DNA of 64,000 bases. Origin: an uncultured Synechococcus sp. GTDB taxonomy: Bacteria > Cyanobacteriota > Cyanobacteriia > PCC-6307 > Cyanobiaceae. Of this stretch, positions 45,159-52,783 are shown in pieces. Made by a program: the position numbers and the translations under genes. The stretch spans positions 1 to 64,000 of the forward strand of contig CAJXPL010000013.1 in assembly GCA_913057985.1 (NCBI GenBank), read 5' to 3'. The notes below the pieces were generated by a model. That model searched no databases. It worked only from the letters and a program-made list of their open reading frames with translations, and was not told where the DNA came from. How positions within the stretch are numbered: the stretch's first letter is position 1; every line of letters begins with the position of its first letter.

Positions 45159-46046
45159 TCAGCGGGCACCCAGTTCAGCAGCGAGCTCACGCTCCAGCTT
45201 TTCATCGTGCTCGGTGGGCAGCACGTTCTCCATCGGCGAGCGATGGGTGCTGTAGAAGAGCATGCCGATGAACACCATGCCGCCCACGATGTTTCCGAGG
45301 GTGACAGGCAGGAAGTTCCAGAAGATCACCTTGGTGAAGGGAACGCCTGAACCGAGGATCGGGCCAGCGGTGTGGAGGAACTGGTTCACCACGATGTGCT
45401 CCATGCCCATCGATTGGAAGGCGGTGATCGGAAGCCAGCAGGCCAGGATCTTGCCGGGAACGCTCTTGCTCACCAGAGCCATGGTCACGCCCAGGCAAAC
45501 CAACCAGTTGGCCACCAGTCCGCGCAGGAAGGCGAGGAAGAAGCCCATGCTTCCCAGGGCCTCGTACTTCTTCTCAACGTTGATTTGATTGAGAGCCATG
45601 ATCTTCTGGGCCACGGCATCCCAGATCGGCGGGCCTACGTTGTCAGCAGCGCCATCCATGGTGCCGCTGGTAAGGCTGATGGCCATGATCACGGCCACAA
45701 CGGCGGTACCGATCCAGTTGCCGATCCACACCCAAACCCAGTTGCGGAACGTGGCACCCCAGGTGCTCTTGCCGGCCCAGGTGGCCATCGGCAGCAGGGC
45801 GAAGTTGCCGGTCACTAGTTCCATGCCGAACAGCACGATGCTGGCGAAGCCGAAGGGGAACAGCAGCGAGCCCACGAAGGGGGCTTTGACGGTGATGCCC
45901 ACGGTGAGGGCCAGGATCACCGCCAGGCCAAGGATGGCCCCGGAGTAAAAGCCACGGATCAGCAGGTTCTTCACGCTGACCGTTGATTTTTTGCCGCCGG
46001 CGGCAATCATGCCGTCGACAAGCTCATTGGGAAGGACGTAGTCCAT
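45159..46046 (-). CDS. focA: Formate/nitrite transporter (FNT) family, nitrite transporter
   Basis: 295 residues with six hydrophobic segments in the FNT arrangement. Blocks are DYVLPNELVDGMIAAGGKKSTVSVKNLL (amphipathic N-terminus), ILGLAVILALTVGI, GFASIVLFGMELVTGNFALLP (the TM2b loop), WIGNWIGTAVVAVIM, GLVANWLVCLGVTMAL (NWLVCLGV is the FNT signature of TM5) and GNIVGGMVFIG. Located between nirA and the HEAT gene it most likely imports nitrite rather than formate. The C-terminus is acidic. It is 35 bases downstream of a tiny open frame at 46082-46216. Confidence 0.93.
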   Translation of the reverse strand: MDYVLPNELVDGMIAAGGKKSTVSVKNLLIRGFYSGAILGLAVILALTVGITVKAPFVGSLLFPFGFASIVLFGMELVTGNFALLPMATWAGKSTWGATFRNWVWVWIGNWIGTAVVAVIMAISLTSGTMDGAADNVGPPIWDAVAQKIMALNQINVEKKYEALGSMGFFLAFLRGLVANWLVCLGVTMALVSKSVPGKILACWLPITAFQSMGMEHIVVNQFLHTAGPILGSGVPFTKVIFWNFLPVTLGNIVGGMVFIGMLFYSTHRSPMENVLPTEHDEKLERELAAELGAR

Positions 46047-46081
46047 CAGATGAGATTGAGAGTTGGACGAAGGTTTTGATG

Positions 46082-46216
46082 TCAGCCGCTGATGCGGTTC
46101 ATCAGGCGGGAAAACAGATCAGGGCTGCCGCCCTGACGGTTGATGGCGGCTCCGTCGCGACCACTGGCGCTGAGCCAGTTGACGAAACGAGAGAACACGT
46201 CGTTGCGGTTGGCCAT
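46082..46216 (-). CDS. 44-residue small protein between nirA and focA
   Basis: A short open frame in the gap of the nirA-focA unit that I read by hand: MANRNDVFSRFVNWLSASGR, then DGAAINRQGGSPDLFSRLMNRISG. It has two amphipathic helices around a GG turn, each with an FSR-x(F/L)-x-N pattern (FSRFVNWLS and FSRLMNRIS). Codon use resembles the neighbours. There is no clear ribosome site (CCGTC before the ATG). It is basic and could bind a protein or membrane partner. No family is recognised. Confidence 0.5.
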   Translation of the reverse strand: MANRNDVFSRFVNWLSASGRDGAAINRQGGSPDLFSRLMNRISG

Positions 46217-46286
46217 GACGGTGAGGGGAAGTGGTCGATGCGGGGAGCCGTGACTTCAAAAGGAAGCGTCACGGCAACCGCAACGA

Positions 46287-47828
46287 TCAGGCCTTCGGGG
46301 TGGCCCCGAACTTCTCGATCAACACCTCTTTGAGAGCGGCCTTGATCTCATCGGCCGGGATGGCCTTGCGGTGGATTTCGCCGATGCTCGGGTTGGCGCC
46401 TTGAGACCCACCGATGGTCATCGTGTAGCCCTCGCCCATCACGCCTTCACTGTTTTTGGCCTTGGTGCCGGTGAGGCCGATGGCACCCATGTAGGCCTGG
46501 CCGCAGGTGTTGGGGCAGCCGGTCCAGTGGATCTTCAGCTCTTCAGGAAGATTGAGCTCTTGGTCGAGTTCCTTGGCTGCTTCCAGGGCTTGGTCCTTGG
46601 TGTTGGTAAGAGCGAAACCGCAGTAGGTGTTGCCGGTGCAGGACACCGTTCCTGCGGAGATGTGACCGGGCTCCAGCGGGAAGCGTTGCACCAGGGCGTC
46701 TGCCTTCAAGTTGTCGAGCTTGTCGTTGGGGAGGCCAACGAGGATGACGTTCTGATCTTCGGTAAGACGCACTTCGCCGCTGCCATAGCTGAGGCTGACG
46801 GTTGCCAGATCCTGCAGATCCTGGGCGGTCAGGCGACCCACCGGAACGTGCAGTCCGGCATAGGAGAGCCCTTCCTGTTTCTGAGGATGGAAGCCGTAGT
46901 GGGAACGGGGCGTGGTGTTGAAAACAGAGCCCGGGTCGGGGGTCAACGGACCGAAGAGTTCTTCCACCTGGCTGCGGAACACGTCATGCCCGATCTGATC
47001 CAGGTAGAGGCGGAAGCGGCCTTTGGGGCGCTTGTCGCGCTCACCGTTGTCACGCCAGAGCCGGATCACGGCATCGGTCATCTTGCAGATTTCCTCTGGT
47101 TTCACCCAGGCATTCAGGGGAACGGCATAGGCGTTCATCTGAGATGACAGAACACCGCCGATCCAGACGCCAAATCCCATCACACCATCCCGCTCCACGG
47201 GGTGGAAAACGATGTCGTTGTGGAGCAGGAAGTTGTCCTTTGCACCGGCAACGGCGGTGTTCCACTTGCGGGGCAGGTTCGAATACTCCGGGTTGCCCTG
47301 ACAGTTGTTGGTGAGGAAGTTCTGCAGCTCGGTGGTGTAAGGCCGCGTGTCGACGATCTCATTGGGATCAATGCCGGCGATGGGGTTGCCGGTGACGTTG
47401 CGGGGGTTGTCGAAGCCGGATTGGATCGTGCTCAGGCCGGCTTCCTTCAGCCGTTTGAGGATTTCCGGCAGGTCGCCCAGCAGCACGCCGCGCAGTTGCA
47501 GGTTCTGACGGGTGGTGATGTCGCAGCTGCCGTTTTCGCCGTAGCGCTCAACGATGGAGCCAACCACCCGCAGCTGATCCGCCGTCAGCACACCATTGGG
47601 CACCCGCAGGCGCAACATGAATTTGCCTGGCGTTTTCGGACGCCAGAACATGCCGTACCACTTCAAACGCAACTGAAGGTCGGTTTCATCCACCTGCTCC
47701 CAGCCGAGCTCGGCGAATTTTTCGATTTCGCTGCCGACCAACAGGCCATCTTTGGCCGCCTTGTTCTGCTCGATCTTGTTGAGCTTCTTGCCATCCAGAT
47801 AAGGCCTGGAGGGAGAGCTAATGGTCAT
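46287..47828 (-). CDS. nirA: Ferredoxin-nitrite reductase
   Basis: 513 residues, the usual length. It reduces nitrite to ammonium with six electrons from ferredoxin. Two sulfite/nitrite reductase repeats are visible. The siroheme/4Fe-4S cysteines are in VSCTGNTYCGFALT (C-x5-C) and HWTGCPNTCGQAYMG (C-x3-C), the Fe-S signature of the family. ITTRQNLQLRGVLLGD and RLTEDQNVILVGLPN are the parasite-domain blocks. Siroheme would come from CobA and the CbiX-like protein encoded just upstream on the other strand. A perfect NtcA site lies 199 bases upstream. The gap 47829-48085 has no other gene. Confidence 0.98.
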   Translation of the reverse strand: MTISSPSRPYLDGKKLNKIEQNKAAKDGLLVGSEIEKFAELGWEQVDETDLQLRLKWYGMFWRPKTPGKFMLRLRVPNGVLTADQLRVVGSIVERYGENGSCDITTRQNLQLRGVLLGDLPEILKRLKEAGLSTIQSGFDNPRNVTGNPIAGIDPNEIVDTRPYTTELQNFLTNNCQGNPEYSNLPRKWNTAVAGAKDNFLLHNDIVFHPVERDGVMGFGVWIGGVLSSQMNAYAVPLNAWVKPEEICKMTDAVIRLWRDNGERDKRPKGRFRLYLDQIGHDVFRSQVEELFGPLTPDPGSVFNTTPRSHYGFHPQKQEGLSYAGLHVPVGRLTAQDLQDLATVSLSYGSGEVRLTEDQNVILVGLPNDKLDNLKADALVQRFPLEPGHISAGTVSCTGNTYCGFALTNTKDQALEAAKELDQELNLPEELKIHWTGCPNTCGQAYMGAIGLTGTKAKNSEGVMGEGYTMTIGGSQGANPSIGEIHRKAIPADEIKAALKEVLIEKFGATPKA

Positions 47829-48026
47829 AAGTCGAATAACGATTGGGCGGATTGATTGCTCAAAGACGAGGCGCGAATCAATCGAGATGGCCCGAAGACC
47901 GGCAACGCTTCAAAACGAAGGGGAGCGTTGGGTTGATTGAATAAACACTGCGACGGCAACCCTGGTCCGTAGCAAAGAGAACATTTCCGGTGTTGATCAA
48001 CCCCAGGGCTTTGTTCTGCCTGATTT

Positions 48027-48040
48027 GTAAAACCGGCTAC
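48027..48040. promoter_or_regulatory. NtcA-type site (perfect GTA-N8-TAC) upstream of nirA
   Basis: GTAAAACCGGCTAC between nirA (leftward) and the 97-residue gene. It is 199 bases from the nirA ATG. I could not find a good -10 at the expected 22 bases on the nirA side; GTAAAA at 48063 is a weak candidate on the other side. NtcA control of nirA is well established in cyanobacteria, which raises the prior. Confidence 0.55.
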
Positions 48041-48085
48041 ATCTGACGGTTCCCGCGAGGCCGTAAAAGGCAACCTGCTTCGGCC

Positions 48086-48379
48086 TCAGTATTGGCGTCC
48101 AATTTCGCCAACCATCCGCACCGCTCCGGCCTGGATCATCTGCCAAACCCGCTTCATCGCAGCGAAGTCTTGGTCGAGTTCGGAGGGTCCAGCGGGGCGG
48201 TCGAAGCTTCGTTCGTACCGGTCATTCCGGTCGTAACGAGCCTCCCTGGGGTCGTATCCCCGGCTGTACCGGTCGTACCGGTCGTCTCGGATGTCGTACC
48301 GCTCCATGCGTCCGTCCAGCGGTTCCCGGTAGGAGCGGCTGTCCAATGGGGCACGATCAAAACGACGGCGGGGCGCCAT
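48086..48379 (-). CDS. Arg/Asp/Tyr-rich small protein
   Basis: 97 residues. The first 60 are low complexity: repeated RYD, DRY and RDD units (for example YDIRDDRYDRYSRGYD and RYDRNDRYERSFDR), probably disordered and with balanced charge. The last 30 form a helix (DQDFAAMKRVWQMIQAGAVRMVGEIGRQ). Tyr/Arg-rich sequences of this kind can drive condensation or RNA contact, but that is speculation. ATG 48379. It lies between nirA and the divergent chelatase gene within the nitrogen island. Confidence 0.6.
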   Translation of the reverse strand: MAPRRRFDRAPLDSRSYREPLDGRMERYDIRDDRYDRYSRGYDPREARYDRNDRYERSFDRPAGPSELDQDFAAMKRVWQMIQAGAVRMVGEIGRQY

Positions 48380-48406
48380 GACTCATCCAACGTTCACAAC
48401 AACCCG

Positions 48407-49069
48407 ATGACATCAGCCGGCATGGTCATCGATCCGTGGCCATTGCTACGGAATGACGCTTCCGATGGGGGGCGGCAAGGGTTGCATCTGGTGGTGCATG
48501 GCCGCAGTGGCGGTGTTGTTCCTGAGTGTCTGGCCTCTCTGCCGGACCTTCTGGCTCAGCGGCGCGCGGCGCCCGTGCAGTTGGAGGTGCTGACGGCTGA
48601 ACAACCCGTATCGGCGCTTCCCCAATCCTCTTGGATCGTTCCCTTGCTGCTGCTGCCTGGGGCGCACGCCCGCACGGATGTGCCGGCGATTCGCAACAGG
48701 CTTCGTGGTGCCGGAGCCAGTGTGCGGTTGCTGCCCTTTCTGGGCTCTTGGACCACGTGGTGGAATGCTGTGCTCTCAGCACTTCCGTCGTCTGAGCGCG
48801 CTGATGCCGTGCTGGTGCACCACCCCTTGCGCCCAGGGGTGGCGGATCGCTTCCTCGCGATGCTGGCGTCTCGCCTGGCTTTGCCGTTGGTTCCCTTTGA
48901 TGCCTGGCCCGAGTTCCAGCAGCGTCACCCCAGGGCCCGGCCACTCCCATTAACCCTCGCTCCAAACCGCATGACGGATGCGTTGAGCGAAGCTGGTGGA
49001 TTACCTCCTCTGCTGGAGCATTCCCCCACCCGTCAGGCCCTGATCGATCTGCTTGTTTCTCTGCCGTGA
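48407..49069 (+). CDS. CbiX-like sirohydrochlorin chelatase-like protein
   Basis: 220 residues. The CbiX/CbiK type is indicated by HLVVHGRSGGVVPECLASLPDLL (first metal-binding His in VVHGRSG, about residue 30) and VPLLLLPGAHARTDVPAI (about 83-100, the P-x-LLxxG-x-Hxxx-DIP block with the second His). The second half repeats the fold more loosely (DAVLVHHPLRPGVADRFLAML). It would insert Fe into sirohydrochlorin for NirA's siroheme. ATG 48407; ATG 48422 is an alternative. Its stop overlaps the GTG of cobA, so the two are coupled. In marine cyanobacteria a gene of this position is called nirX; I have not verified the match. Confidence 0.78.
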   Translation: MTSAGMVIDPWPLLRNDASDGGRQGLHLVVHGRSGGVVPECLASLPDLLAQRRAAPVQLEVLTAEQPVSALPQSSWIVPLLLLPGAHARTDVPAIRNRLRGAGASVRLLPFLGSWTTWWNAVLSALPSSERADAVLVHHPLRPGVADRFLAMLASRLALPLVPFDAWPEFQQRHPRARPLPLTLAPNRMTDALSEAGGLPPLLEHSPTRQALIDLLVSLP

Positions 49070-49854
49070 CCACCTCTGAACAAACCGGAACCGTTTATCT
49101 GGTGGGAGCCGGTCCCGGCGATCCTGAGTTGCTCACGCTGAAGGCGCATCGGCTGCTGAGCCAGTGCGATGCCCTGGTGTACGACTCGCTGGTGCCCGAG
49201 CAAGTGCTGGATCTTGTGCCGGCAACCTGCGAACGTCGTTTTGTCGGCAAGCGTCGCGGACATCATTCGGTGCCCCAACCCAGCACCAATGCCGTGCTCG
49301 TGGAAATGGCCCAGAAGCACAGCACTGTGGTGCGCTTGAAGGGGGGTGATCCCTTCCTGTTTGGTCGTGGAGGGGAAGAAGCCGCTTACCTGGCGGAGCG
49401 GAACATTCCTGTTCAGGTGGTGCCTGGTGTCACCGCTGGCATTGCTGCCCCTGCCTACGCCGGAATTCCCGTCACCCACCGGCGGGCGGGGTCATCGGTG
49501 ACCTTCGTCACCGGTCATGAGGAAATCGACAAGCGCCGTCCTTCCGTGGATTGGCGTGCTCTGGCTGCGGCCAGTGACGGATTGGTGATCTACATGGGGC
49601 TGCACAACCTGCCCCGGATCGCAGAGGAGCTGATGGCGGGTGGTTTGGCAGCGACAACCCCCGTGGCGGTGATCCAGCAGGGCACGGTGGCAGGGCAACG
49701 CTGCCTCAAAGCCACGCTGGTAGACGTTGCCGATCAATGCCGAGCCGAAGCCTTCAAGTCACCCTCGATCGTTGTGGTGGGTGAGGTGATTGATCAGCAG
49801 GTTGAAGCCTGCATGCCCACGCCGGCAGCGGTCACGATGCCGATTCCGTTCTGA
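49066..49854 (+). CDS. cobA: Uroporphyrinogen-III C-methyltransferase
   Basis: 262 residues from GTG 49066, which overlaps the chelatase stop as GTGA. It methylates uroporphyrinogen III at C2 and C7 with SAM, making precorrin-2 for siroheme and B12. Signatures are VYLVGAGPGDPELLTLKAHRLL (about residues 9-30), VVRLKGGDPFLFGRGGEEA (about 86-104), VVPGVTAGIAAPAYAGIPVTHR and YMGLHNLP. It is a SUMT-only protein without the CysG dehydrogenase/chelatase part, so other proteins must finish siroheme. Confidence 0.96.
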   Translation: MTTSEQTGTVYLVGAGPGDPELLTLKAHRLLSQCDALVYDSLVPEQVLDLVPATCERRFVGKRRGHHSVPQPSTNAVLVEMAQKHSTVVRLKGGDPFLFGRGGEEAAYLAERNIPVQVVPGVTAGIAAPAYAGIPVTHRRAGSSVTFVTGHEEIDKRRPSVDWRALAAASDGLVIYMGLHNLPRIAEELMAGGLAATTPVAVIQQGTVAGQRCLKATLVDVADQCRAEAFKSPSIVVVGEVIDQQVEACMPTPAAVTMPIPF

Positions 49855-49875
49855 ACAGCTCCGCTCGATACCGCT

Positions 49876-50373
49876 CTATTCCTTCAAGCGAGCCCGGAGC
49901 TGGGCCAGGTTGCACGGTCGGGTGTCGGCATCGAGCTGAGCCCGGATGAGCCGGTTCCATGCCGTGGTCACCGCATCCAGGGATCCTGGCAGCACAAACA
50001 CAAACGTGCCGTTGGCCACGCCGGCAAGGCAGCGGCTTTGCAGGGTGCTGGTACCGATGCTCTCGAAGGAGAGCACGCGGAACAGCTCTCCGAATCCTTC
50101 GATTGTTTTGTCCAGCAGCGGTGCCACCGCTTCGGGGGTGCCATCGCGGCCGGTGAGCCCGGTTCCGCCGCTGGTGATCACCACATCAACCGCAGGATCG
50201 GCGATCCAGCGGCTCAGTTCACGGCGGATTTGATAGCGATCATCCGGGCAGAGTTGTCGCTCCTGAAGGTGATGCCCCGCGTCTTCAAGGCTGCGCTGCA
50301 GCTGATCTCCGCTGCTGTCGTCCGCCAGGGTGCGTGTGTCGGAGATGGTGAGCAGGGCGATGGACAGGCCCAT
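49876..50373 (-). CDS. moaB: Molybdenum cofactor biosynthesis protein MoaB
   Basis: 165 residues from ATG 50373 (MGLSIALLTISDTRTLADDSSGD). The open frame upstream is much longer but not conserved. Signatures are LLTISDTRT, DVVITSGGTGLTGRDGTPEAVAPLL (the molybdopterin-binding T/S-GGTG loop, about residues 64-88) and the C-terminal LPGSLDAVTTAWNRLI. MoaB/MogA proteins adenylylate molybdopterin before MoeA inserts molybdenum. It is divergent from moaD, with 45 bases between. Confidence 0.94.
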   Translation of the reverse strand: MGLSIALLTISDTRTLADDSSGDQLQRSLEDAGHHLQERQLCPDDRYQIRRELSRWIADPAVDVVITSGGTGLTGRDGTPEAVAPLLDKTIEGFGELFRVLSFESIGTSTLQSRCLAGVANGTFVFVLPGSLDAVTTAWNRLIRAQLDADTRPCNLAQLRARLKE

Positions 50374-50418
50374 GGCACAGCGGCGGAGCCCTCGGACGCT
50401 AGAACCGCTCCAGCTGCC

Positions 50419-50655
50419 ATGGACGTGGTGCTGAAGGTGCTGCTGTTCGCTTCCCTGCGAGAACGCGCCGGTTGGGCCGAGCGTTCCCTTCCCTTCACAC
50501 CAGGCGTCTCGACGGCCCGTGAGGTCTGGAATCAGCTGGATCTTGGTCCGCTGGAGGGCATCAGCATTGCGGTGAACCAGGAGTTGGTCGGTGCCGATCA
50601 GCCGTTGCAGGCCGGTGATGAGCTGGCCTTTCTTCCACCGTTCACGGGAGGTTGA
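50419..50655 (+). CDS. moaD: Molybdopterin synthase small subunit MoaD
   Basis: 78 residues, a ubiquitin-like sulfur carrier. It begins MDVVLKVLLFASLRERAG, contains ISIAVNQELVGADQPLQAGDELAFLPPFTGG and ends in the Gly-Gly that is thiocarboxylated. ATG 50419. The moaE GTG follows three bases after the stop, so they form an operon and their products form the molybdopterin synthase complex. Confidence 0.95.
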   Translation: MDVVLKVLLFASLRERAGWAERSLPFTPGVSTAREVWNQLDLGPLEGISIAVNQELVGADQPLQAGDELAFLPPFTGG

Positions 50656-50658
50656 AGC

Positions 50659-51087
50659 GTGACCGATTGCCGTGTGGAGGTGTGCCCGGATCCCTTTGAT
50701 CCTTGGCAGCAACTGGCGCTTTGGAGCGGGGATGCCGCGGCCGCGGCGATCTTTATGGGTCGGGTGCGTCCCTCCACGATGGATGGTCGGCCTCTGGAGG
50801 CACTTGAGCTGGAGCACTTCCCCGGCCTTTGCGAACGTCAGATCACGGCCATGGCGCAGCGCCTGCAGCAGGAGCACCGGACGGGGCCGATTCTGGTGCT
50901 GCATCGGGTGGGCAAGCTCGCCCCCGGTGAGCCGATCGTGCTGGTGGCGGTGCAGGCCGATCGTCGTGGGGCGGCGCAGCGCTGCTCCGCCGCCTTGTTG
51001 GAGCAACTCAAGCACCAGGCCCCGTTCTGGAAGCGGGAGTGGTGCGCGGGTCAGGGCACCTGGTTGGAGGCCAACACGCCACTCTGA
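50659..51087 (+). CDS. moaE: Molybdopterin synthase catalytic subunit MoaE
   Basis: 142 residues from GTG 50659. It carries AAIFMGRVRPSTMDGRPLEALELEHFPG (about residues 30-57), VLHRVGKLAPGEPIVLVAVQADRRGAAQRCSAALLEQLKHQAPFWKREW with the conserved Lys residues (K in GKL and in FWKRE) and the C-terminal WLEAN. It transfers two sulfurs to cPMP, making molybdopterin. It overlaps the SDR-like gene tail to tail by 37 bases. Confidence 0.94.
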   Translation: MTDCRVEVCPDPFDPWQQLALWSGDAAAAAIFMGRVRPSTMDGRPLEALELEHFPGLCERQITAMAQRLQQEHRTGPILVLHRVGKLAPGEPIVLVAVQADRRGAAQRCSAALLEQLKHQAPFWKREWCAGQGTWLEANTPL

Positions 51088-51914
51088 ACAAGGCGTGGGT
51101 GCTGCAGCTGGTAGCCCAGCTGTTTGAGCCGGTTGTTGCGGATCCGTCGGCCCCCTGAGCCCGGTTCGTCCTGCCCAAGCCAGCGCATGGGCGCCAGGCC
51201 CTGGCGCTGCAGGCTGCGCCCCACCAGGTCCCGCAGCCGAATCGGCTCGTCGTTGACCACATTCACCAGGCCGGCCCATTCAGCATCGAGAGCTGCTTCC
51301 ACGGCACCGGCAGCATCCGCCACATGCAGCCAGTTGCTGTAGGTCGAGCCGCTGCCAGGGCGTTCCAGTCCGGCGAGCCCGCGCAGGCGTCGGTCGAGAT
51401 CGCGGCCAGGGCCATAGAGCGCCCCGAGGCGCAGGATGCACACCTGCCGGCCGCTGATGCCGCTGAGCAGTCGTTCGCTTTCCAGCAGAACATCGCCATG
51501 GCCGCGGCCTGGCGCGGGAGGCGTTTGCTCATCCACCCAGTCCCCCGCGGCATCGCCGTACACCGAGCAACTGCCCGTGTAGACGATCTGCCGCAGTTCC
51601 GGCAGTTGTGGCAACAGCGACGTCAGGCAATGGAAGCTGTCGACGAAGGTGTGGCGGTAGCCGTTGGCATCCACCTGGCGATCTCCCTTTGGCCCGAGGC
51701 AGAACACGGCATTGCTGCTCTGCCGCAGGGCGTTCCGCAACTGCACGGGGTCTGTGGCGTCGCACAGCTCCACCCGATCGGCCAGGGGGCTGAGTTGCTC
51801 AAGCCGTTCGCCGCTTGTGGTAGTCAGCGTCAGCTTCAGCTGGGGGCGTCTCGGTTGCAGCCGCTTCGCCAGAGCGAGCCCCACGTAGCCGCAGCCAACG
51901 ATTGTCAGGTCCAT
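51051..51914 (-). CDS. NAD-dependent epimerase/dehydratase-like protein
   Basis: 287 residues. An N-terminal Rossmann loop GCGYVGLALAKRL (G-x-G-x-x-G, about residues 7-19), a VFCLGPKGD strand, IVYTGSCSVYGDA (about 110-122, with the YTGS-x-x-VYG of extended SDRs), LRLGALYGPGR and VNVVNDEPIRLRDLVGR. The usual Tyr-x-x-x-Lys is not obvious: the region reads HGDVLLESERLL, so the catalytic Lys may be lost. Such atypical SDRs (SDR_a5-like) act on nucleotide sugars or as NAD-binding regulators. The function in the island is unknown. Confidence 0.82.
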   Translation of the reverse strand: MDLTIVGCGYVGLALAKRLQPRRPQLKLTLTTTSGERLEQLSPLADRVELCDATDPVQLRNALRQSSNAVFCLGPKGDRQVDANGYRHTFVDSFHCLTSLLPQLPELRQIVYTGSCSVYGDAAGDWVDEQTPPAPGRGHGDVLLESERLLSGISGRQVCILRLGALYGPGRDLDRRLRGLAGLERPGSGSTYSNWLHVADAAGAVEAALDAEWAGLVNVVNDEPIRLRDLVGRSLQRQGLAPMRWLGQDEPGSGGRRIRNNRLKQLGYQLQHPRLVQSGVLASNQVP

Positions 51915-52069
51915 GGCGGGGATGGCTGTTGGGGCGACCCTAAGGAGACCGACCGTTCCATGCCGTCACGGACATGACTGATCAATAGACCCTCAACCGC
52001 CGCAATTTCGCGGGCCATTGGCAGGGCTGCGGCCATTGGTTTGAGCGGGACGGCAGCGATCGGCTGGAT

Positions 52070-52783
52070 TTGCAGCATCCGACCCGTCGGATCGATCCCA
52101 CCACCTACGCGATTTCCTTTTCCGATGACGACCACGGGGTGTGGGATGGATCGGGTCTGGCCTTTGCCCCCGGAGGTAAGGCCACCTACTCCATTAGTCG
52201 GGCCACCTACAACGCCGGCGGAGTCTGCTGGCAGTTCCCCGAGGCGGGCGGTCAGTCCAGCCGGGGGTTGGATGCCGAGCGTCCCCGCTTCGGCCATGAG
52301 ATCAACCTGTTCTGCGGTCGCTCCCGCTCGATGCTGGTGCTGCTCTGGGAACCGTTTGACGGCGGCTGGCGTTTGCAGCGTGTTGGGGCGGTGGGTTTCC
52401 GTTGCTTGAACAGCACCGATCGTGAACCCGACCGTCCCGCATGCGGGACACCCGAGGCCCTGCTGGCGCCAGTGCAGGGATGGAGTGGCGAGCGGCAGAT
52501 GCTAAGGCCGCAGGCGGGGGTGAACGGCCAGGCGGAGCATGCCGCTCCGCTGGTGTTCGATCCAAGCCAGCTGTTGCATAACGACTGCTCAGCGGTGATG
52601 CCCGACGGCCTGGTGTTCTCGGTGCCCAGTGAGCTCCCCAGTGAGCCCTTCAGCCTCGAGATTGGTGGACGTCTCGGCGCTGCCCTGTTTCAGCAGATCA
52701 GCATCCATTTCGATGCATCCGGCCAGCTCATGGCCTGGGAGCGCCGCTGCTTTCAGCCTGATCCGGCTCAGAAAATCCGCTGA
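52070..52783 (+). CDS. DUF3598-like protein with disrupted N-terminus
   Basis: The frame from TTG 52070 gives 237 residues: MQHPTRRIDPTTYAISFSDDD and onwards, with a lipocalin-type series of strands (FGHEINLFCGRSRSMLVLLW, SLEIGGRLGAALFQQISIHFDASGQLMAWERR). It reminds me of the DUF3598/CpeS-like fold of cyanobacteria (moderate confidence). The codons before it, NRRNFAGHWQGCGHWFERDG, look conserved but no usual start precedes them. The in-frame ATG at 51974 gives MTDQ and then a TAG at 51986. So the gene is either a recent nonsense mutant, a sequence error, or uses an unusual start. It overlaps moeA tail to tail by 16 bases. Confidence 0.5.
   Translation: MQHPTRRIDPTTYAISFSDDDHGVWDGSGLAFAPGGKATYSISRATYNAGGVCWQFPEAGGQSSRGLDAERPRFGHEINLFCGRSRSMLVLLWEPFDGGWRLQRVGAVGFRCLNSTDREPDRPACGTPEALLAPVQGWSGERQMLRPQAGVNGQAEHAAPLVFDPSQLLHNDCSAVMPDGLVFSVPSELPSEPFSLEIGGRLGAALFQQISIHFDASGQLMAWERRCFQPDPAQKIR

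Noticed and set aside
50374-51279. Long upstream extension of the moaB open frame (467 codons)
   Set aside because: The extension is antisense to moaD and moaE and low complexity; MoaB homology begins at ATG 50373.
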